DNA of 64,000 bases from Paenibacillus sinensis (GCF_019904155.1 NZ_JAHCMB010000188.1:87873-151872), one strand, 5' to 3'; counted from the stretch's first letter, positions 44,086 to 53,858 are shown. Notes: generated by a model from the sequence alone, not told the origin. Numbers and translations are program-made.

Positions 44086-45657
44086 ATGTACAAAGCCGTG
44101 CTGGTGGACGATGAAATGTACGATCTGGAGGGGCTTCGGCGGCTCATTCCCTGGAGTGAGCTCGGCATCGAAGTGGTATGCGGGGAGAACAAGCCTCTGG
44201 CCGCGCTTCAATTCATCGAGAACAACGATTTCGACCTGCTGATTACCGATATCAAAATGCCGGTCCTCTCCGGCATCGAGCTGTCGCGCAAAGCGATGGA
44301 GACCCATCCGGGCCTCAAGACGGTGTTTATCAGCGGCTACCAGGATTTCCAATATGCCAAGCAGGCGCTGGATCTGAAGGCGAACGCCTACATTCTGAAG
44401 CCGGTGGACGACGAGGAGATTGTCTCCGTCCTGCGCGCGGTCGTCGGGGAGCTTGAGCTTGAGCGCCGGAAGGAGGCGGATGACAGGGAGGACATCGAGA
44501 CGTTCGATTTCATCAAGAACGATGTCATCCGCCATCTGCTGGAAGGGACGATCGACCGGGGGAAGCTGTCGGCTTTTCTGAAGCGTTATCCGCTGGACCT
44601 TACTTTTGAAAGCGCATGCGCCGTGCTGATCGAAGCGGATGATGTCATGCTGCGTTTGGGTAGCGCTCCGGAGGCGGGGCAGACCCAGCTGGACCGGCTG
44701 TTTCAATGGCTGGAGTCTTATGCCGCCGGGCGGGGGCTTGGAGTCTGGTGCAGGCTGAACCGGTCGCAAGCCGCGCTCATTTACACGGGAGGGGAAGAAG
44801 GCATAGAGAGCAGACTGGAGGAAATGGTCGCGGAAGCCCGCCGGAGCGGGACGTTCACGATAACGGTAAGCTACGGAGCCGGGGTAACGGCTGCCGAAGA
44901 CCTGCCGGTCTCCTTCTCTCAGGCCCGGACCTTTATGAACGGCAAAATGTTTGTCGGCAAGAACCGGGTCATTCCCCCGGGCTCTTCCAAGACGGGGATC
45001 GGCAAGAATGTCAGGGATTTAAGCGCCGTACTGGAGGGGATGTTCGGGGCCATGGCGGGCTATCGACTGGTGAACATTTGCGATTACATCGACGAACTGT
45101 TCGCGGTTGCGGCAGGATTCGAGCATCCGGTCAAGGTATATCAATTCTCGGTGCATATCGCTTCCCGGCTGGAGGCTTATCTCGGAACGCTCAACGAGAG
45201 CTTCGAGAGTCTCCTTGGGAGGGGAATCGAACAGATGGACGTCATTCACCAACTGGAGACGGTGGATGACATCAAGCGCTGGCTGCGAAACACGCTGTTT
45301 CATATTTCCGAAATCCTGTTCATGAAGAAGCAGCACAAAAACCGCCGGCTCATGGAGGATATCGAGCATTACATCCGCGAACGGATGGCGGAGAACATCA
45401 CGCTGCGCGAAGTGGCGAACCATTTTGCCTACTCGCCAAATCACCTGGGGCTGTTGTTCAAGGAGCATACCGGTGAGAGCTTCAATGAATTTCTGGTCCG
45501 AATCCGCATGGAGAGGGCCATCCGGCTGCTGGATCAGCATCAGTATAAAATTTACGAGGTCGCCGATTTGGTCGGATACAAGAATATCGCGTATTTCAGC
45601 AGGCAGTTCCGCGAATATTTCAACATGACCGCCGCCGACTACAGAAAGCAGAGCTGA
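44086..45657 (+). CDS. Response regulator, YesN/AraC type
   Basis: This is a 523-residue protein: N-terminal receiver domain (YKAVLVDDEMYDLEGLRRLI, phosphorylated Asp in LLITDIKMPVLSG), a middle helical region of about 280 residues, and a C-terminal AraC helix-turn-helix pair (LREVANHFAYSPNHLGLLFK; IYEVADLVGYKNIAYFSRQF). The ATG at 44086 follows GGGAGGGAAGG; the extra upstream frame is not used. Together with the sensor kinase three bases downstream it most likely activates the ABC genes in response to extracellular glucan fragments. Confidence 0.92.
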   Translation: MYKAVLVDDEMYDLEGLRRLIPWSELGIEVVCGENKPLAALQFIENNDFDLLITDIKMPVLSGIELSRKAMETHPGLKTVFISGYQDFQYAKQALDLKANAYILKPVDDEEIVSVLRAVVGELELERRKEADDREDIETFDFIKNDVIRHLLEGTIDRGKLSAFLKRYPLDLTFESACAVLIEADDVMLRLGSAPEAGQTQLDRLFQWLESYAAGRGLGVWCRLNRSQAALIYTGGEEGIESRLEEMVAEARRSGTFTITVSYGAGVTAAEDLPVSFSQARTFMNGKMFVGKNRVIPPGSSKTGIGKNVRDLSAVLEGMFGAMAGYRLVNICDYIDELFAVAAGFEHPVKVYQFSVHIASRLEAYLGTLNESFESLLGRGIEQMDVIHQLETVDDIKRWLRNTLFHISEILFMKKQHKNRRLMEDIEHYIRERMAENITLREVANHFAYSPNHLGLLFKEHTGESFNEFLVRIRMERAIRLLDQHQYKIYEVADLVGYKNIAYFSRQFREYFNMTAADYRKQS

Positions 45658-45660
45658 CCT

Positions 45661-47451
45661 ATGAGAAGCGCCTTCCCGCTGTCCCGTATGCCCATCCGCC
45701 ATAAGCTGCTGATTTCCTATCTGCTGCTTGTGCTTACCCCCGTTGCCCTGATCGGCGGCTACGCCTATTTCTCCTCCGTCCGTACGGTCGAAGAGCAGAC
45801 CCGGGGCAATCTGGAAGTTGCCATCCGGCAGATCGCGAGCAACATCGAATACCGGATCAGGGATATCACCCGCGGGCCCGACGAAATCTATGCGGATCAG
45901 ACGCTGTCCCGCTACCTCACCGGATATCATTCCGGCTGGGAGAAATACAGCATCATGTCCCAGTATGTGCTTCCCCGGCTGGAGAATGCGGCCAATCTCC
46001 CATCCCAGGAGGTCAAGCTGACCCTGTATGTCGATAACCCGGATATCAGCGAATATTATTACACCGACACCAACAATAACCGGGGAGGACGGCAGTACTC
46101 CCTGTTCAAAGCCGACCGGATCAAAGACAAAGGCTGGTACAAGGAGCTTAACATGCACTACGGATCCCATTTGTGGCGGCAGGTTGAAGACGATGAGGCC
46201 ACGGGCAGCATTTCGTACTTCCGGCCGCTGATCAATTTCGATACGCTGGGGCTGATGGGACTGGTCAAAATGACGGTGAGCATGAACGATATTTTCTCCG
46301 ATGCCGGCACGGGCAAGCTTGGGGAGGAGAGTCTGCTCTTCGTTGTGGACGACCACAACCGCCTGCTGTACTCCAGCACACCCGACAACAGCGTTCTGTC
46401 CGCGCTCTCGAAGGGGGGAGGGCAAGGCGAAATGATCCCTCCCGATTCCTATATGCAGATCAAAGAGACGATTCCGAATTTGCCGGTCAGTGTAGTCGCC
46501 TGGGTTCCGTATTCTTCCCTTCAGGAGAAATCGGATCGTGTCCGGGATGTCACCATCGCTGTCTGCGCAGCCAGTCTGCTTGTGCTTATGCTGATCAGCC
46601 TGGTAATGTCGCAGTATTTTTCCCGGCGGTTCTCCAATACGATCGCGTCGCTGCGTTCCTTCAAGGAGGGCAATTTCCAGAAGCGGATGCCTTCCCAGGG
46701 AGGTGATGAGTTCGCCCAAATCGGAAGCGCCTTCAACGAAATGGCCAGCACGATCCAAAGGCTGATCAATGAGGTCTATGTCTCCAATCTGGAGAAAAAA
46801 GAATCCGAGCTTCAGGTGCTGCACTCCCAGATGAATCCGCATTTTCTCTACAATACCTTCTCGTCCATCAGCCGTATGGCCAAGCTGGGAGAGATTGACA
46901 AGCTGCATGAGGTGTTGCGAGAGCTGGCCCGGTTCTACCGGCTCAGCCTTCATCACGGCGAACGGCTTGTCTCGGTGGAGCAGGAGCTTCAAATCGTCAA
47001 AGCGTATCTCGATATTCAGCGGATCAAGAACGGGGACCGCATTCACGCGCACTACGACATTTCACCTGACGTTCTCGGCTGCGAGACGACCAAATTCGTT
47101 CTGCAGCCGTTCGTCGAAAATTCGCTGGAGCATGCGTGGTATGACGATGAAATTACGATTTGGATCAGAGCCTATGTCAGGGAAGGGGCCGTCTGCCTGG
47201 AAGTGGAGGACAACGGGCTTGGCATGAAGCAGGAGATCGTGAGTCAGATTCTCGATCCGACCGACAAGGGAATCGGCTATGGCATCCGCAACGTCAACCA
47301 GCGTGTCAAGCTTCAGTACGGAGCGGAGTACGGCGTCCGCATCGAGAGCTCGCTTGGGGAGGGGACGTTGATGCGGATTACCCTTCCGCTCAGGATCAAG
47401 GAGGAAGCCGCAGGGAACGCTCCGGAAGAACCTTCTTCGGCCGGAGCCTAG
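45661..47451 (+). CDS. Sensor histidine kinase, YesM type
   Basis: This is a 596-residue protein: first membrane helix near residues 15-37, a large extracellular sensor, second helix near 300 (VTIAVCAASLLVLMLISLVM), HAMP, then the LytS/YesM-type kinase domain. The phosphorylated His is in LHSQMNPHFLYNTFSSISR. The ATP-binding domain has DNGLGMKQEI and GIGYGIRNVNQRVKLQYG. It begins three bases after the response regulator with a weak ribosome binding site, implying translational coupling. Confidence 0.92.
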   Translation: MRSAFPLSRMPIRHKLLISYLLLVLTPVALIGGYAYFSSVRTVEEQTRGNLEVAIRQIASNIEYRIRDITRGPDEIYADQTLSRYLTGYHSGWEKYSIMSQYVLPRLENAANLPSQEVKLTLYVDNPDISEYYYTDTNNNRGGRQYSLFKADRIKDKGWYKELNMHYGSHLWRQVEDDEATGSISYFRPLINFDTLGLMGLVKMTVSMNDIFSDAGTGKLGEESLLFVVDDHNRLLYSSTPDNSVLSALSKGGGQGEMIPPDSYMQIKETIPNLPVSVVAWVPYSSLQEKSDRVRDVTIAVCAASLLVLMLISLVMSQYFSRRFSNTIASLRSFKEGNFQKRMPSQGGDEFAQIGSAFNEMASTIQRLINEVYVSNLEKKESELQVLHSQMNPHFLYNTFSSISRMAKLGEIDKLHEVLRELARFYRLSLHHGERLVSVEQELQIVKAYLDIQRIKNGDRIHAHYDISPDVLGCETTKFVLQPFVENSLEHAWYDDEITIWIRAYVREGAVCLEVEDNGLGMKQEIVSQILDPTDKGIGYGIRNVNQRVKLQYGAEYGVRIESSLGEGTLMRITLPLRIKEEAAGNAPEEPSSAGA

Positions 47452-47567
47452 GACAATATATTGAATGATTCCGGCAGATTGAACAAGATGATGAATGGCT
47501 ATTTGAGCCGGCTTCCGGTAGGCTTGTATAGCATACAGAATGTTCAAGCCGCTGGAGGAATGAAGAC

Positions 47568-48761
47568 GTGAAAATCAGCAAAGAACAAGCCCTGACATTG
47601 GCCTTTACCTTTTTGGCATTTATATTGGGCACGACAGAATATGTAATCGTAGGGCTGCTGGATCAGGTGGCTGAAGGTCTCGGCGTATCGATTGCGGAAG
47701 CAGGAGCCTTTGTATCGGGCTTTGCCGTGGCTTATGCCTGCGGAACACCGTTTGCAATGGCGCTGGCCGGACGCTTCTCCAAGCCTGCCTCTCTGATGAC
47801 GGGAACAGTGCTGGTTGTGCTCCTGAATATTTGCAGCGCCTTTGCCTCAACATATGCGCTGCTGCTCGTGTTCCGGATTTTGACGGCGGTGTGCTGCGGG
47901 CTGTGCGTATCCTTGTCCATCTCGATCAGCACGGATGTCGTCCCGATAGAGAAGAGGGGAAGGGCGATCTCGTACATCATGGGCGGCTTCTCCCTCGCCA
48001 ACGTGTTGGGCGTTCCGATCGGCACCTTCGTCGGCATGCATTTTGAGTGGCCGGCGGCCTTTATACTGGTCGGTATACTTGGGGCATTCTGCCTGGTTCT
48101 GCTATACCGGGTCGTACCGCGCGATCTGCCCAACGTTCAGAGCAGGATGAGCGACCAATTCCGCTTATTGACCCACCCCCGGGTGCTGCTGGCTATTCTG
48201 ATTCCGGTTCTGGGCGTGGCGGCGATCTTCGTAAATTACACCTATATCGTGCCGCTGATGACCGAGGTCATGCGCATTCCTGCCGACCGGACCGGATATG
48301 TACTCATCGTGTATGGAGCGGCAACGATCATCAGCAACATCATCAGCGGAGTCGTCGCTTCAGGGAATTATATGGCGAAGCTGAAGGTCCTGTTCCTCAT
48401 TCAGGCCGCCATATTCGCAATCTTTGGGATAACAGTGTCGGTCCCCTGGCTCGGCATTCTGGGCTTAATCGCCATTGCCTGCATCTCCTTCTCGATAAAC
48501 GCTGCGGTTCCCATCTATTTCATCCATCTGGCGGAACGCTTCGTTCCGGCGGCGAAGGATTTCGCCTCTTCCCTGATGCCGATAGGCGCGAACATCGGAA
48601 TTGCGGTCGGTTCCGCGTCAGGTGCGCTCGTGATGGGGCATTTCGGTTTGCGATTCCTTCCATGGGCTGCTGTCGGGTTCGCTCTTGTCAGCTGCTGTGT
48701 GACAGCATTCAGCCTGAGTCTGGATGAGGGCAGAAGCCGGACAAGGGACGCAAGCCTGTAA
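47568..48761 (+). CDS. MFS exporter (DHA1 type)
   Basis: This is a 397-residue protein with about 12 helices. It has the early motif LAFILGTTEYVIVGLLDQVA, loop 2-3 LAGRFSKPAS and motif GVPIGTFVGMHFEW, as in arabinose-efflux/YdhP-like exporters. The start is GTG at 47568, eight bases after GGAGGA. It is convergent with the AraC-type gene, and its terminator overlaps that gene's 3' end. The substrate is unknown. Confidence 0.85.
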   Translation: MKISKEQALTLAFTFLAFILGTTEYVIVGLLDQVAEGLGVSIAEAGAFVSGFAVAYACGTPFAMALAGRFSKPASLMTGTVLVVLLNICSAFASTYALLLVFRILTAVCCGLCVSLSISISTDVVPIEKRGRAISYIMGGFSLANVLGVPIGTFVGMHFEWPAAFILVGILGAFCLVLLYRVVPRDLPNVQSRMSDQFRLLTHPRVLLAILIPVLGVAAIFVNYTYIVPLMTEVMRIPADRTGYVLIVYGAATIISNIISGVVASGNYMAKLKVLFLIQAAIFAIFGITVSVPWLGILGLIAIACISFSINAAVPIYFIHLAERFVPAAKDFASSLMPIGANIGIAVGSASGALVMGHFGLRFLPWAAVGFALVSCCVTAFSLSLDEGRSRTRDASL

Positions 48762-48778
48762 TCTTATAGCGTCATATT

Positions 48779-48834
48779 CCTCCGCTATTTGCAGCGTTCC
48801 TTAATCGGGACGCTGCGGGTAGTGGAGGTTTTTT
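48779..48834 (+). terminator. Terminator of the MFS gene
   Basis: CCTCC pairs with GGAGG and GCAGCGT with ACGCTGC, followed by six Ts. The loop contains the stop codon of the convergent AraC-type gene. Confidence 0.8.
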
Positions 48835-49637
48835 CGATGATTGCGCTTGAAATAGCTCGGTGTCTCCCCCATAAATTTGGCGAACAGCATGGAGAAATAG
48901 TTGGCGTTCTCGTACCCGACAAGCTTGGCGATCTCCCACACCTTCATCTCCGTTGAAGCGAGAAGCCGCTTGGCTTCGCCCATCCGCCGGTTGATCAGAT
49001 AGTTGATGGGAGAGTCGTTGTACTGCTTCTTGAACACATGGGAGAGATAGTAGCGGTCGACATGAAAATGCTCGGCAATCATCTGCAGGCTGATGGAATT
49101 CGCAAAGTTCCGGTCCAAATATTCCTTGATCGAGAGTGCCAGCGCATCGCCGGCTCGTTCTTCCTGCAGACGGCCGTTTTCGGCGATGCGCTGAATAAGT
49201 GTGAGGATCGAAACCAGCAGGCCCCGGCATATCGTCTGATAGCCTTCTTCCTCCATGGAGGATTCTTCAAACAGTACGGACATCAGCGCCTCCATCTCGG
49301 TGGCATACTTGCCGCCGTTAATGACAGGAGAGGCATCGTCCGGGAGAATCCGATCCAGGGGAAGTCCCTCGATTTCTATATTGGAGAATCCGCAGCAATA
49401 AGTGCCAAAAGGAAAGTCCGGCAAGGAACGTTCTTCGTGCAAAACCCCTCTGTTGTAGACGACAATGTCCCCTTTTCGGACGGCGTAAGTCCGGTCTCCG
49501 ATCGTAAAATACCCTGACCCTTCCCGGATGTACAAAATCTCGTGCAGATCGTCATGTTTGTGGCCTGGAAAATGCCAACCCGCACTGCTGCTGACTTGTC
49601 CGGCGTACAGCAGCTTCGGCTCTCTAATGATTCGCAA
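48801..49637 (-). CDS. AraC family transcriptional regulator with cupin domain
   Basis: The protein has an N-terminal cupin (GWHFPGHKHDDLHEILYIRE; FTIGDRTYAVRKGDIVVYNR) and a C-terminal double helix-turn-helix (LQMIAEHFHVDRYYLSHVFK; VWEIAKLVGYENANYFSMLF). The start is uncertain. The frame is open to a TTG at 49844, but that codon sits in a TATAAT-like promoter context without a ribosome binding site. TTG at 49637, ten bases after AAAGG, gives 279 residues, a normal length, and I use it. The target genes are unknown. Confidence 0.82.
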   Translation of the reverse strand: MRIIREPKLLYAGQVSSSAGWHFPGHKHDDLHEILYIREGSGYFTIGDRTYAVRKGDIVVYNRGVLHEERSLPDFPFGTYCCGFSNIEIEGLPLDRILPDDASPVINGGKYATEMEALMSVLFEESSMEEEGYQTICRGLLVSILTLIQRIAENGRLQEERAGDALALSIKEYLDRNFANSISLQMIAEHFHVDRYYLSHVFKKQYNDSPINYLINRRMGEAKRLLASTEMKVWEIAKLVGYENANYFSMLFAKFMGETPSYFKRNHRKNLHYPQRPD

Positions 49638-49958
49638 TGGGTTATCGACCTTTCTCGGCTTGAATGCAATGTATTGGAGCTCAGAGCAAGATATGAAAGG
49701 ATACTGAAGAATGAGCCAATATTGTTGATTGTATGAAGTATGCAAAAAAACTAAGATGAAATCAAGGGAAAACTGCAATAGGGAAGCGGAAGGAACGATA
49801 CTGTTTATTATCCGGGGCACTGATTTGAAGCATGATTCAAACAATATATTATAGAAAAAGGTGGAGCATACGACCGAAATCGGCTATACGTTCCTTCCTC
49901 AAGTGTTCCCGCAATCATGAAGAGAAATGCTTATAACAATGAGAGAAGGGTGTTCAAT

Positions 49959-50129
49959 ATGTGGTTGATTGAAGGACTGCTGATATTGGTTTTGCTGTGC
50001 GCGATCGTTGTGGTTTCGGCTGCGGCATCGCTTTCGCTGGATAAACCCCGGTCTTCCGGAACCTTGTCTTCATTTAATCCCCGCGACAAGGACCCGTTCC
50101 GTTATATGTTTGAAGAACGCGAGGACTGA
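49959..50129 (+). CDS. Small single-span membrane protein
   Basis: This is a 56-residue protein with one membrane helix at the N-terminus (IEGLLILVLLCAIVVVSAAA) and a charged tail ending EERED. The ATG at 49959 has AGAAGGG eight bases upstream; an ATG at 49917 in the same frame has no such site. Function unknown. It lies 90 bases before namA but has its own spacing and is not clearly cotranscribed. Confidence 0.6.
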   Translation: MWLIEGLLILVLLCAIVVVSAAASLSLDKPRSSGTLSSFNPRDKDPFRYMFEERED

Positions 50130-50152
50130 ACAGACCGCAAGCGGAATAAGAT

Positions 50153-50181
50153 TTGACTTCAATAAAGGGGTGAGCTAATAT
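50153..50181 (+). promoter_or_regulatory. Promoter of namA
   Basis: TTGACT (50153-50158) and TAATAT (50176-50181) are separated by 17 bases. Confidence 0.75.
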
Positions 50182-50197
50182 ATGCATGAGCATGCAT
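50182..50197. promoter_or_regulatory. Operator candidate at the namA transcription start
   Basis: ATGCATG and CATGCAT are perfect 7-base arms around AG, placed directly after the -10 box. A redox- or electrophile-sensing repressor (MarR or TetR type) would be expected for an ene-reductase. Confidence 0.55.
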
Positions 50198-50219
50198 TTT
50201 GGATGGAGGAGAGATACCC

Positions 50220-51254
50220 GTGATCGATTTGTTTACCCCTTATACCCTGAAGAATTTGGAACTCAAGAACCGGATCGTTATGCCGCCGATGTGCCAGTAC
50301 TCGGTAACAGCCAAGGACGGCATAGCCAATGATTGGCATCATACTCATTATGTCAGCCGGGCTATAGGCGGAACGGGCCTGATCATCATCGAGATGACCG
50401 ATGTCGAGCCGGACGGACGGATTAGCGATTATGACCTTGGGCTGTGGTCCGACGAGCAGATTCCGGCGCTTGCCCGGATCGTCAGCGACTGCCACACTTA
50501 CGGAGCGAAGGTGGGCATTCAGATTGCCCATGCCGGACGCAAGGCTGAAGATGCTCCGCAGCCGGTTTCTTCCTCGCCGATTCCGTTCAACGAACAATCG
50601 AAGACGCCAAGGGAGCTTACAACCGAAGAAGTGAAGGGCATGGTCGAGAAATTCCGCCTCGCCACGCGCCGGGCGGTGCAGGCCGGTTTTGATACGATCG
50701 AGCTTCATGGAGCGCATGGTTATCTGATCCATCAGTTCACCTCGCCTTACACCAATAAGCGAAGCGACGAATACGGCCAGGACCGCACGCTGTTCGGACG
50801 CGAGGTCATCGCGGCGGTTAAGGAAGAAATGCCGGAAGGCATGCCGCTCATTCTGCGGATTTCCGCAAGGGAATACGTCGAAGGCGGCTACGGCATTGAG
50901 TACAGCCTGGAGTTCAGCAAGGCGTTCAAGGAAGCGGGCGTCGATATTTTCCATGTCAGCGCGGGCGGCGAAGGCCCGATTGCGGCTGCCGGACGGCCGG
51001 GAACGCATGCGGCGTACCAGGTGCCAATGGCCAGAGCGATCAAGGAAGGCCTGAACGTGCCGGTAATCGCCGTAGGCCGGCTTGACACGCCTGAGCTGGC
51101 GAACGCTGTCATCGGCAACGAAGAAGCCGAACTGATCGCTGTGGGCCGGGGCATGCTGAAGAACCCGTACTGGGCGCTGACCGCCGCCGAGGCGCTCCGC
51201 AAGGGCGTTCCGGTTCCGGCCCAATATGAGCGCGGCTTCGCCATTTCCAGGTAA
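50220..51254 (+). CDS. namA: NADPH dehydrogenase NamA (old yellow enzyme, YqjM type)
   Basis: This is a 344-residue FMN enzyme with the YqjM-type signatures: the flavin-site MPPMCQYS (Cys and Tyr near residue 25), IQIAHAGRKAE, the His pair in ELHGAHGYLIHQF, and the C-terminal ERGFAISR whose Arg reaches the partner subunit. It reduces activated C=C bonds of enones, maleimides and nitro compounds with NADPH, a defence against electrophiles. The start is GTG at 50220 behind GGAGGAGAG, giving the usual N-terminus. A promoter with an adjacent palindrome precedes it, and a bidirectional terminator closes it. Confidence 0.92.
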   Translation: MIDLFTPYTLKNLELKNRIVMPPMCQYSVTAKDGIANDWHHTHYVSRAIGGTGLIIIEMTDVEPDGRISDYDLGLWSDEQIPALARIVSDCHTYGAKVGIQIAHAGRKAEDAPQPVSSSPIPFNEQSKTPRELTTEEVKGMVEKFRLATRRAVQAGFDTIELHGAHGYLIHQFTSPYTNKRSDEYGQDRTLFGREVIAAVKEEMPEGMPLILRISAREYVEGGYGIEYSLEFSKAFKEAGVDIFHVSAGGEGPIAAAGRPGTHAAYQVPMARAIKEGLNVPVIAVGRLDTPELANAVIGNEEAELIAVGRGMLKNPYWALTAAEALRKGVPVPAQYERGFAISR

Positions 51255-51306
51255 GCTGCTACGCTCCGGCATGGACTGGAACGGGCCGATACCTTTATAG
51301 CATAAC

Positions 51307-51354
51307 AACACCCCCGGCCCAGGAACCAAGTAAGGTTCCGCAGTCGGGGGTGTT
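51307..51354. terminator. Bidirectional terminator
   Basis: AACACCCCCG pairs with CGGGGGTGTT, with an inner GGAACC/GGTTCC helix, between the convergent namA and amidase genes. Confidence 0.8.
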
Positions 51355-51382
51355 CTGTTGTACCGGGTATCGGGTATCCGGC

Positions 51383-52621
51383 TCATTTCGCGAAGTAATC
51401 CGCGAGGCCGTCAGCGATCGCCCTGGCGGCTTTCTTCTGATAGGATGATGTCCGTACGATCGATTCGTCCCTGGCGCTGGTGAGGAACCCGAGCTCCACG
51501 AGCGCCGCCGGAATGGTGTTCTCCCGCAGGATATGATAATTCCCGAAGGACAGGCCATTGCTCTTGAGGCCGATGCCGTCGCCGAGCCGGTGTTCGATAG
51601 CGCGGGCCAGCGGGAGATCGCCGGATTCCGAGTAGAAGAAGGTTAGCGTACCGGATACCTTCTTCGGCGAGGAATTAAAATGGACGCTGACGAAGGCATC
51701 CGCCCCGATCGTCTGCGAGAGCTGCGCGCGGCGGGACAGGGACGGCTTCTGGCTGTCCAGCGTCCGCGTCATCCTCACCTTCGCGCCGGCCGCCGTCAAA
51801 TAGTCGCGCAGATACAGCGCTGTCTGCAGATTGAGGTCCTTCTCCATGGTGCCGTAGGTCGTCCCGATCATGCCGGGATCGTCTCCGCCATGTCCTGCAT
51901 CGACGACAATCAGCTTGCCTTGGATGCCGCCGGAATGGGACCGGGTTGCGGAGCCTCCGGAGGCTGAGGATGAGGAACTCGACGAATTGGACGCGGCTGT
52001 AGACGAGATGTAAGAGGACGACACCCAGCCGGTCACGCCTTCCGCCGTCCGGATATTCGTCCATCCGGACCGGCTGGACAGCACGGTTACGCTGTTGCCC
52101 GTCCGCAGCGAGCCGACGACTTCGTAGCCCGTTCCGGGACCGCTGCGGATGCGGAGCGAGTCCGCTGTGACGGTTGCCCGGGACCGGGAGGAGCTTCCCC
52201 CCGCAGAGGATGAGGATGCTGCGGGGGATGGGCTGCTCTGGACGGCAGATGGGGAGCCGGAGGAACGCTTCAGATAGTAGCCCGCAACCCAGCCGGTCAG
52301 GGAGCCCTTCCGGATCTTCAGCCAGCCATGCTGCTCGTCCGTCACGGTAACGACCGCGCCGCTCTGAAGCGAGCCGGTGATGGCGGAACCGGCGGCAGGC
52401 TCGCTCCGGACATTGAGCGAGGAGGCGTATACTTTGGCCGTGTAGCTGTCTGCACGGACCGTGTAGGACGATGCCGGCACAAGGCATAGTGCCGCAGCAA
52501 GGACGGCAGTCAGCCAAGCGGCGGGTTTGAGCCAAGCCTTCCGGCGGGAACGGGAATATGTGCGCGGGCGCTTCGAAGTTCGTTGATCGGGCGATGTACG
52601 GCTAGTTATCTCTCTGTTCAT
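51383..52621 (-). CDS. N-acetylmuramoyl-L-alanine amidase with two SH3b domains
   Basis: This is a 412-residue secreted cell-wall hydrolase. A basic N-terminus leads into the signal helix (WLTAVLAAALCLVPASS). Two bacterial SH3 domains follow (YASSLNVRSEPAAGSAITGS and TADSLRIRSGPGTGYEVVGS), each followed by a Ser-rich linker. The C-terminal Amidase_3 domain has zinc ligands in VVDAGHGGDDPG, GTMEKDLN and SVHFNSS, and the catalytic Glu in ALVELGFLTS. It cleaves the amide bond between muramic acid and the stem peptide. The ATG at 52621 follows GGAGG; the upstream extension is not used. Confidence 0.9.
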   Translation of the reverse strand: MNREITSRTSPDQRTSKRPRTYSRSRRKAWLKPAAWLTAVLAAALCLVPASSYTVRADSYTAKVYASSLNVRSEPAAGSAITGSLQSGAVVTVTDEQHGWLKIRKGSLTGWVAGYYLKRSSGSPSAVQSSPSPAASSSSAGGSSSRSRATVTADSLRIRSGPGTGYEVVGSLRTGNSVTVLSSRSGWTNIRTAEGVTGWVSSSYISSTAASNSSSSSSSASGGSATRSHSGGIQGKLIVVDAGHGGDDPGMIGTTYGTMEKDLNLQTALYLRDYLTAAGAKVRMTRTLDSQKPSLSRRAQLSQTIGADAFVSVHFNSSPKKVSGTLTFFYSESGDLPLARAIEHRLGDGIGLKSNGLSFGNYHILRENTIPAALVELGFLTSARDESIVRTSSYQKKAARAIADGLADYFAK

Positions 52622-52763
52622 CTGCAGGCCTCCGCTGTCGCAAAAATTCTGTAACCCTTTACCCCGGCATCTCCAAAAGCGAACCGAAAACCTCCCAAAA
52701 TGCTTCCATCGGCTTAGAAAAAACAGGCCCGGGGAATCAGCCGGACTCTGCGGTCCCGGAGCA

Positions 52764-53858
52764 TCAGATGGAGCCGGTTCTCTTCGCAATCTCCCGGCGG
52801 ACGACGGGTGCGACCTCTATCGCCAGCAGCTCGATAGCCGATGCGACCTTGGAGAAGGGCATGCCGCCTACGTCCATCTGGGCCATGAAGCGGGTATGGC
52901 CGAACAGCTCATGCTGATGCAGGATTTTCTCGATCACCTGCTCCGGGCTTCCGACAGCCAGCGCTTCGCCGGGCCGGGTATACGCTTCGAAATCTTCACG
53001 GGTGAACCGGAACTCCTGGCCGGGATGGGCCATGATGCCGTTCAGATAGTTCAGGTAGTACGGATAGAAATCGTCCAGCGCCTGCTTGGATGTCTTGGCG
53101 ATATAGCCATGGCTCGTTATGCCCACCTTCAGGGAATCCGGGCTGTAGCCCGCCTGCTGTCCGGCCTGCCGGTACAGCTCAGTCAGATGGGCGAAGCGCT
53201 CCGGATTGCCGGACAGGATGGCTATGGCCATGCCGGTGCCAAGCGTTCCGGCTCTCTCCGCGCTGGCCGGCGTCCCGCCGACGCCGATCCAGAGCGGAAG
53301 ACTCGGCTGGAGCGGGCGGGGCGAAATTTCCGCGTTCTTGAGCGGCGAACGGAAGTGGCCCTCCCATGATACGGTATCTTCCTCTCCGAGCTTCTGGAGC
53401 AGGCCGATATTTTCGGAGAACAGCTGCTGATAGTCACTCAGGTCGTATCCGAACAGCGGGAATGACTCGGTGAACGCGCCGCGTCCGACCATAATCTCCG
53501 CGCGTCCGTCCGACAAAAGGTCGAGCGTAGCGAAGTCCTCGAACAGGCGGACAGGATCGATGGTACCGAGCACCATGGTCGTGCTGGCCAGTTTGATCCG
53601 CTTGGTGACCTGAGAGATGGCGGACAGGACGACGGGAACGGAGGAGACGGCAAAATCGAGGCGGTGATGCTCCCCGACGCCGAATACATCAAGTCCGGCC
53701 TCGTCGGCGAGCTTGGCGGCCTCCACAATATCCCGCAGACGTTCCCGGTGGCTCGCCGAGCGGCCTGTCAGAGGATCGGGGACAATATCGCCCAGCGTAT
53801 AGACGCCGAACTCAAAGGCGCTGCCGGATGCTGCCGTTTTTTGAATGGAAGGGTTCAT
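52764..53858 (-). CDS. LLM class flavin-dependent oxidoreductase
   Basis: This is a 364-residue luciferase-like monooxygenase-fold protein: GLDVFGVGEHHRLDFAVSS at the flavin region, the non-prolyl cis-peptide strand around KLASTTMVLGTIDPVRLFED, MVGRGAFTESFPLFGYD, and GGTPASAERAGTLGTGMAIA. Members of this group use reduced flavin; substrates vary and cannot be told here. It begins with ATG at 53858 behind AAGGAG and has a promoter with a palindrome in its spacer. It is codirectional with the amidase gene but separated by 142 bases. Confidence 0.85.
   Translation of the reverse strand: MNPSIQKTAASGSAFEFGVYTLGDIVPDPLTGRSASHRERLRDIVEAAKLADEAGLDVFGVGEHHRLDFAVSSVPVVLSAISQVTKRIKLASTTMVLGTIDPVRLFEDFATLDLLSDGRAEIMVGRGAFTESFPLFGYDLSDYQQLFSENIGLLQKLGEEDTVSWEGHFRSPLKNAEISPRPLQPSLPLWIGVGGTPASAERAGTLGTGMAIAILSGNPERFAHLTELYRQAGQQAGYSPDSLKVGITSHGYIAKTSKQALDDFYPYYLNYLNGIMAHPGQEFRFTREDFEAYTRPGEALAVGSPEQVIEKILHQHELFGHTRFMAQMDVGGMPFSKVASAIELLAIEVAPVVRREIAKRTGSI

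Noticed and set aside
43180..47052. Very long minus-strand frames opposite the YesN/YesM genes
   Set aside because: They mirror strongly supported response regulator and kinase genes and have no recognisable domains.
49638..49844. N-terminal extension of the AraC-type gene up to TTG 49844
   Set aside because: The TTG overlaps a TATAAT-like element and has no ribosome binding site; the extra sequence does not match the family.
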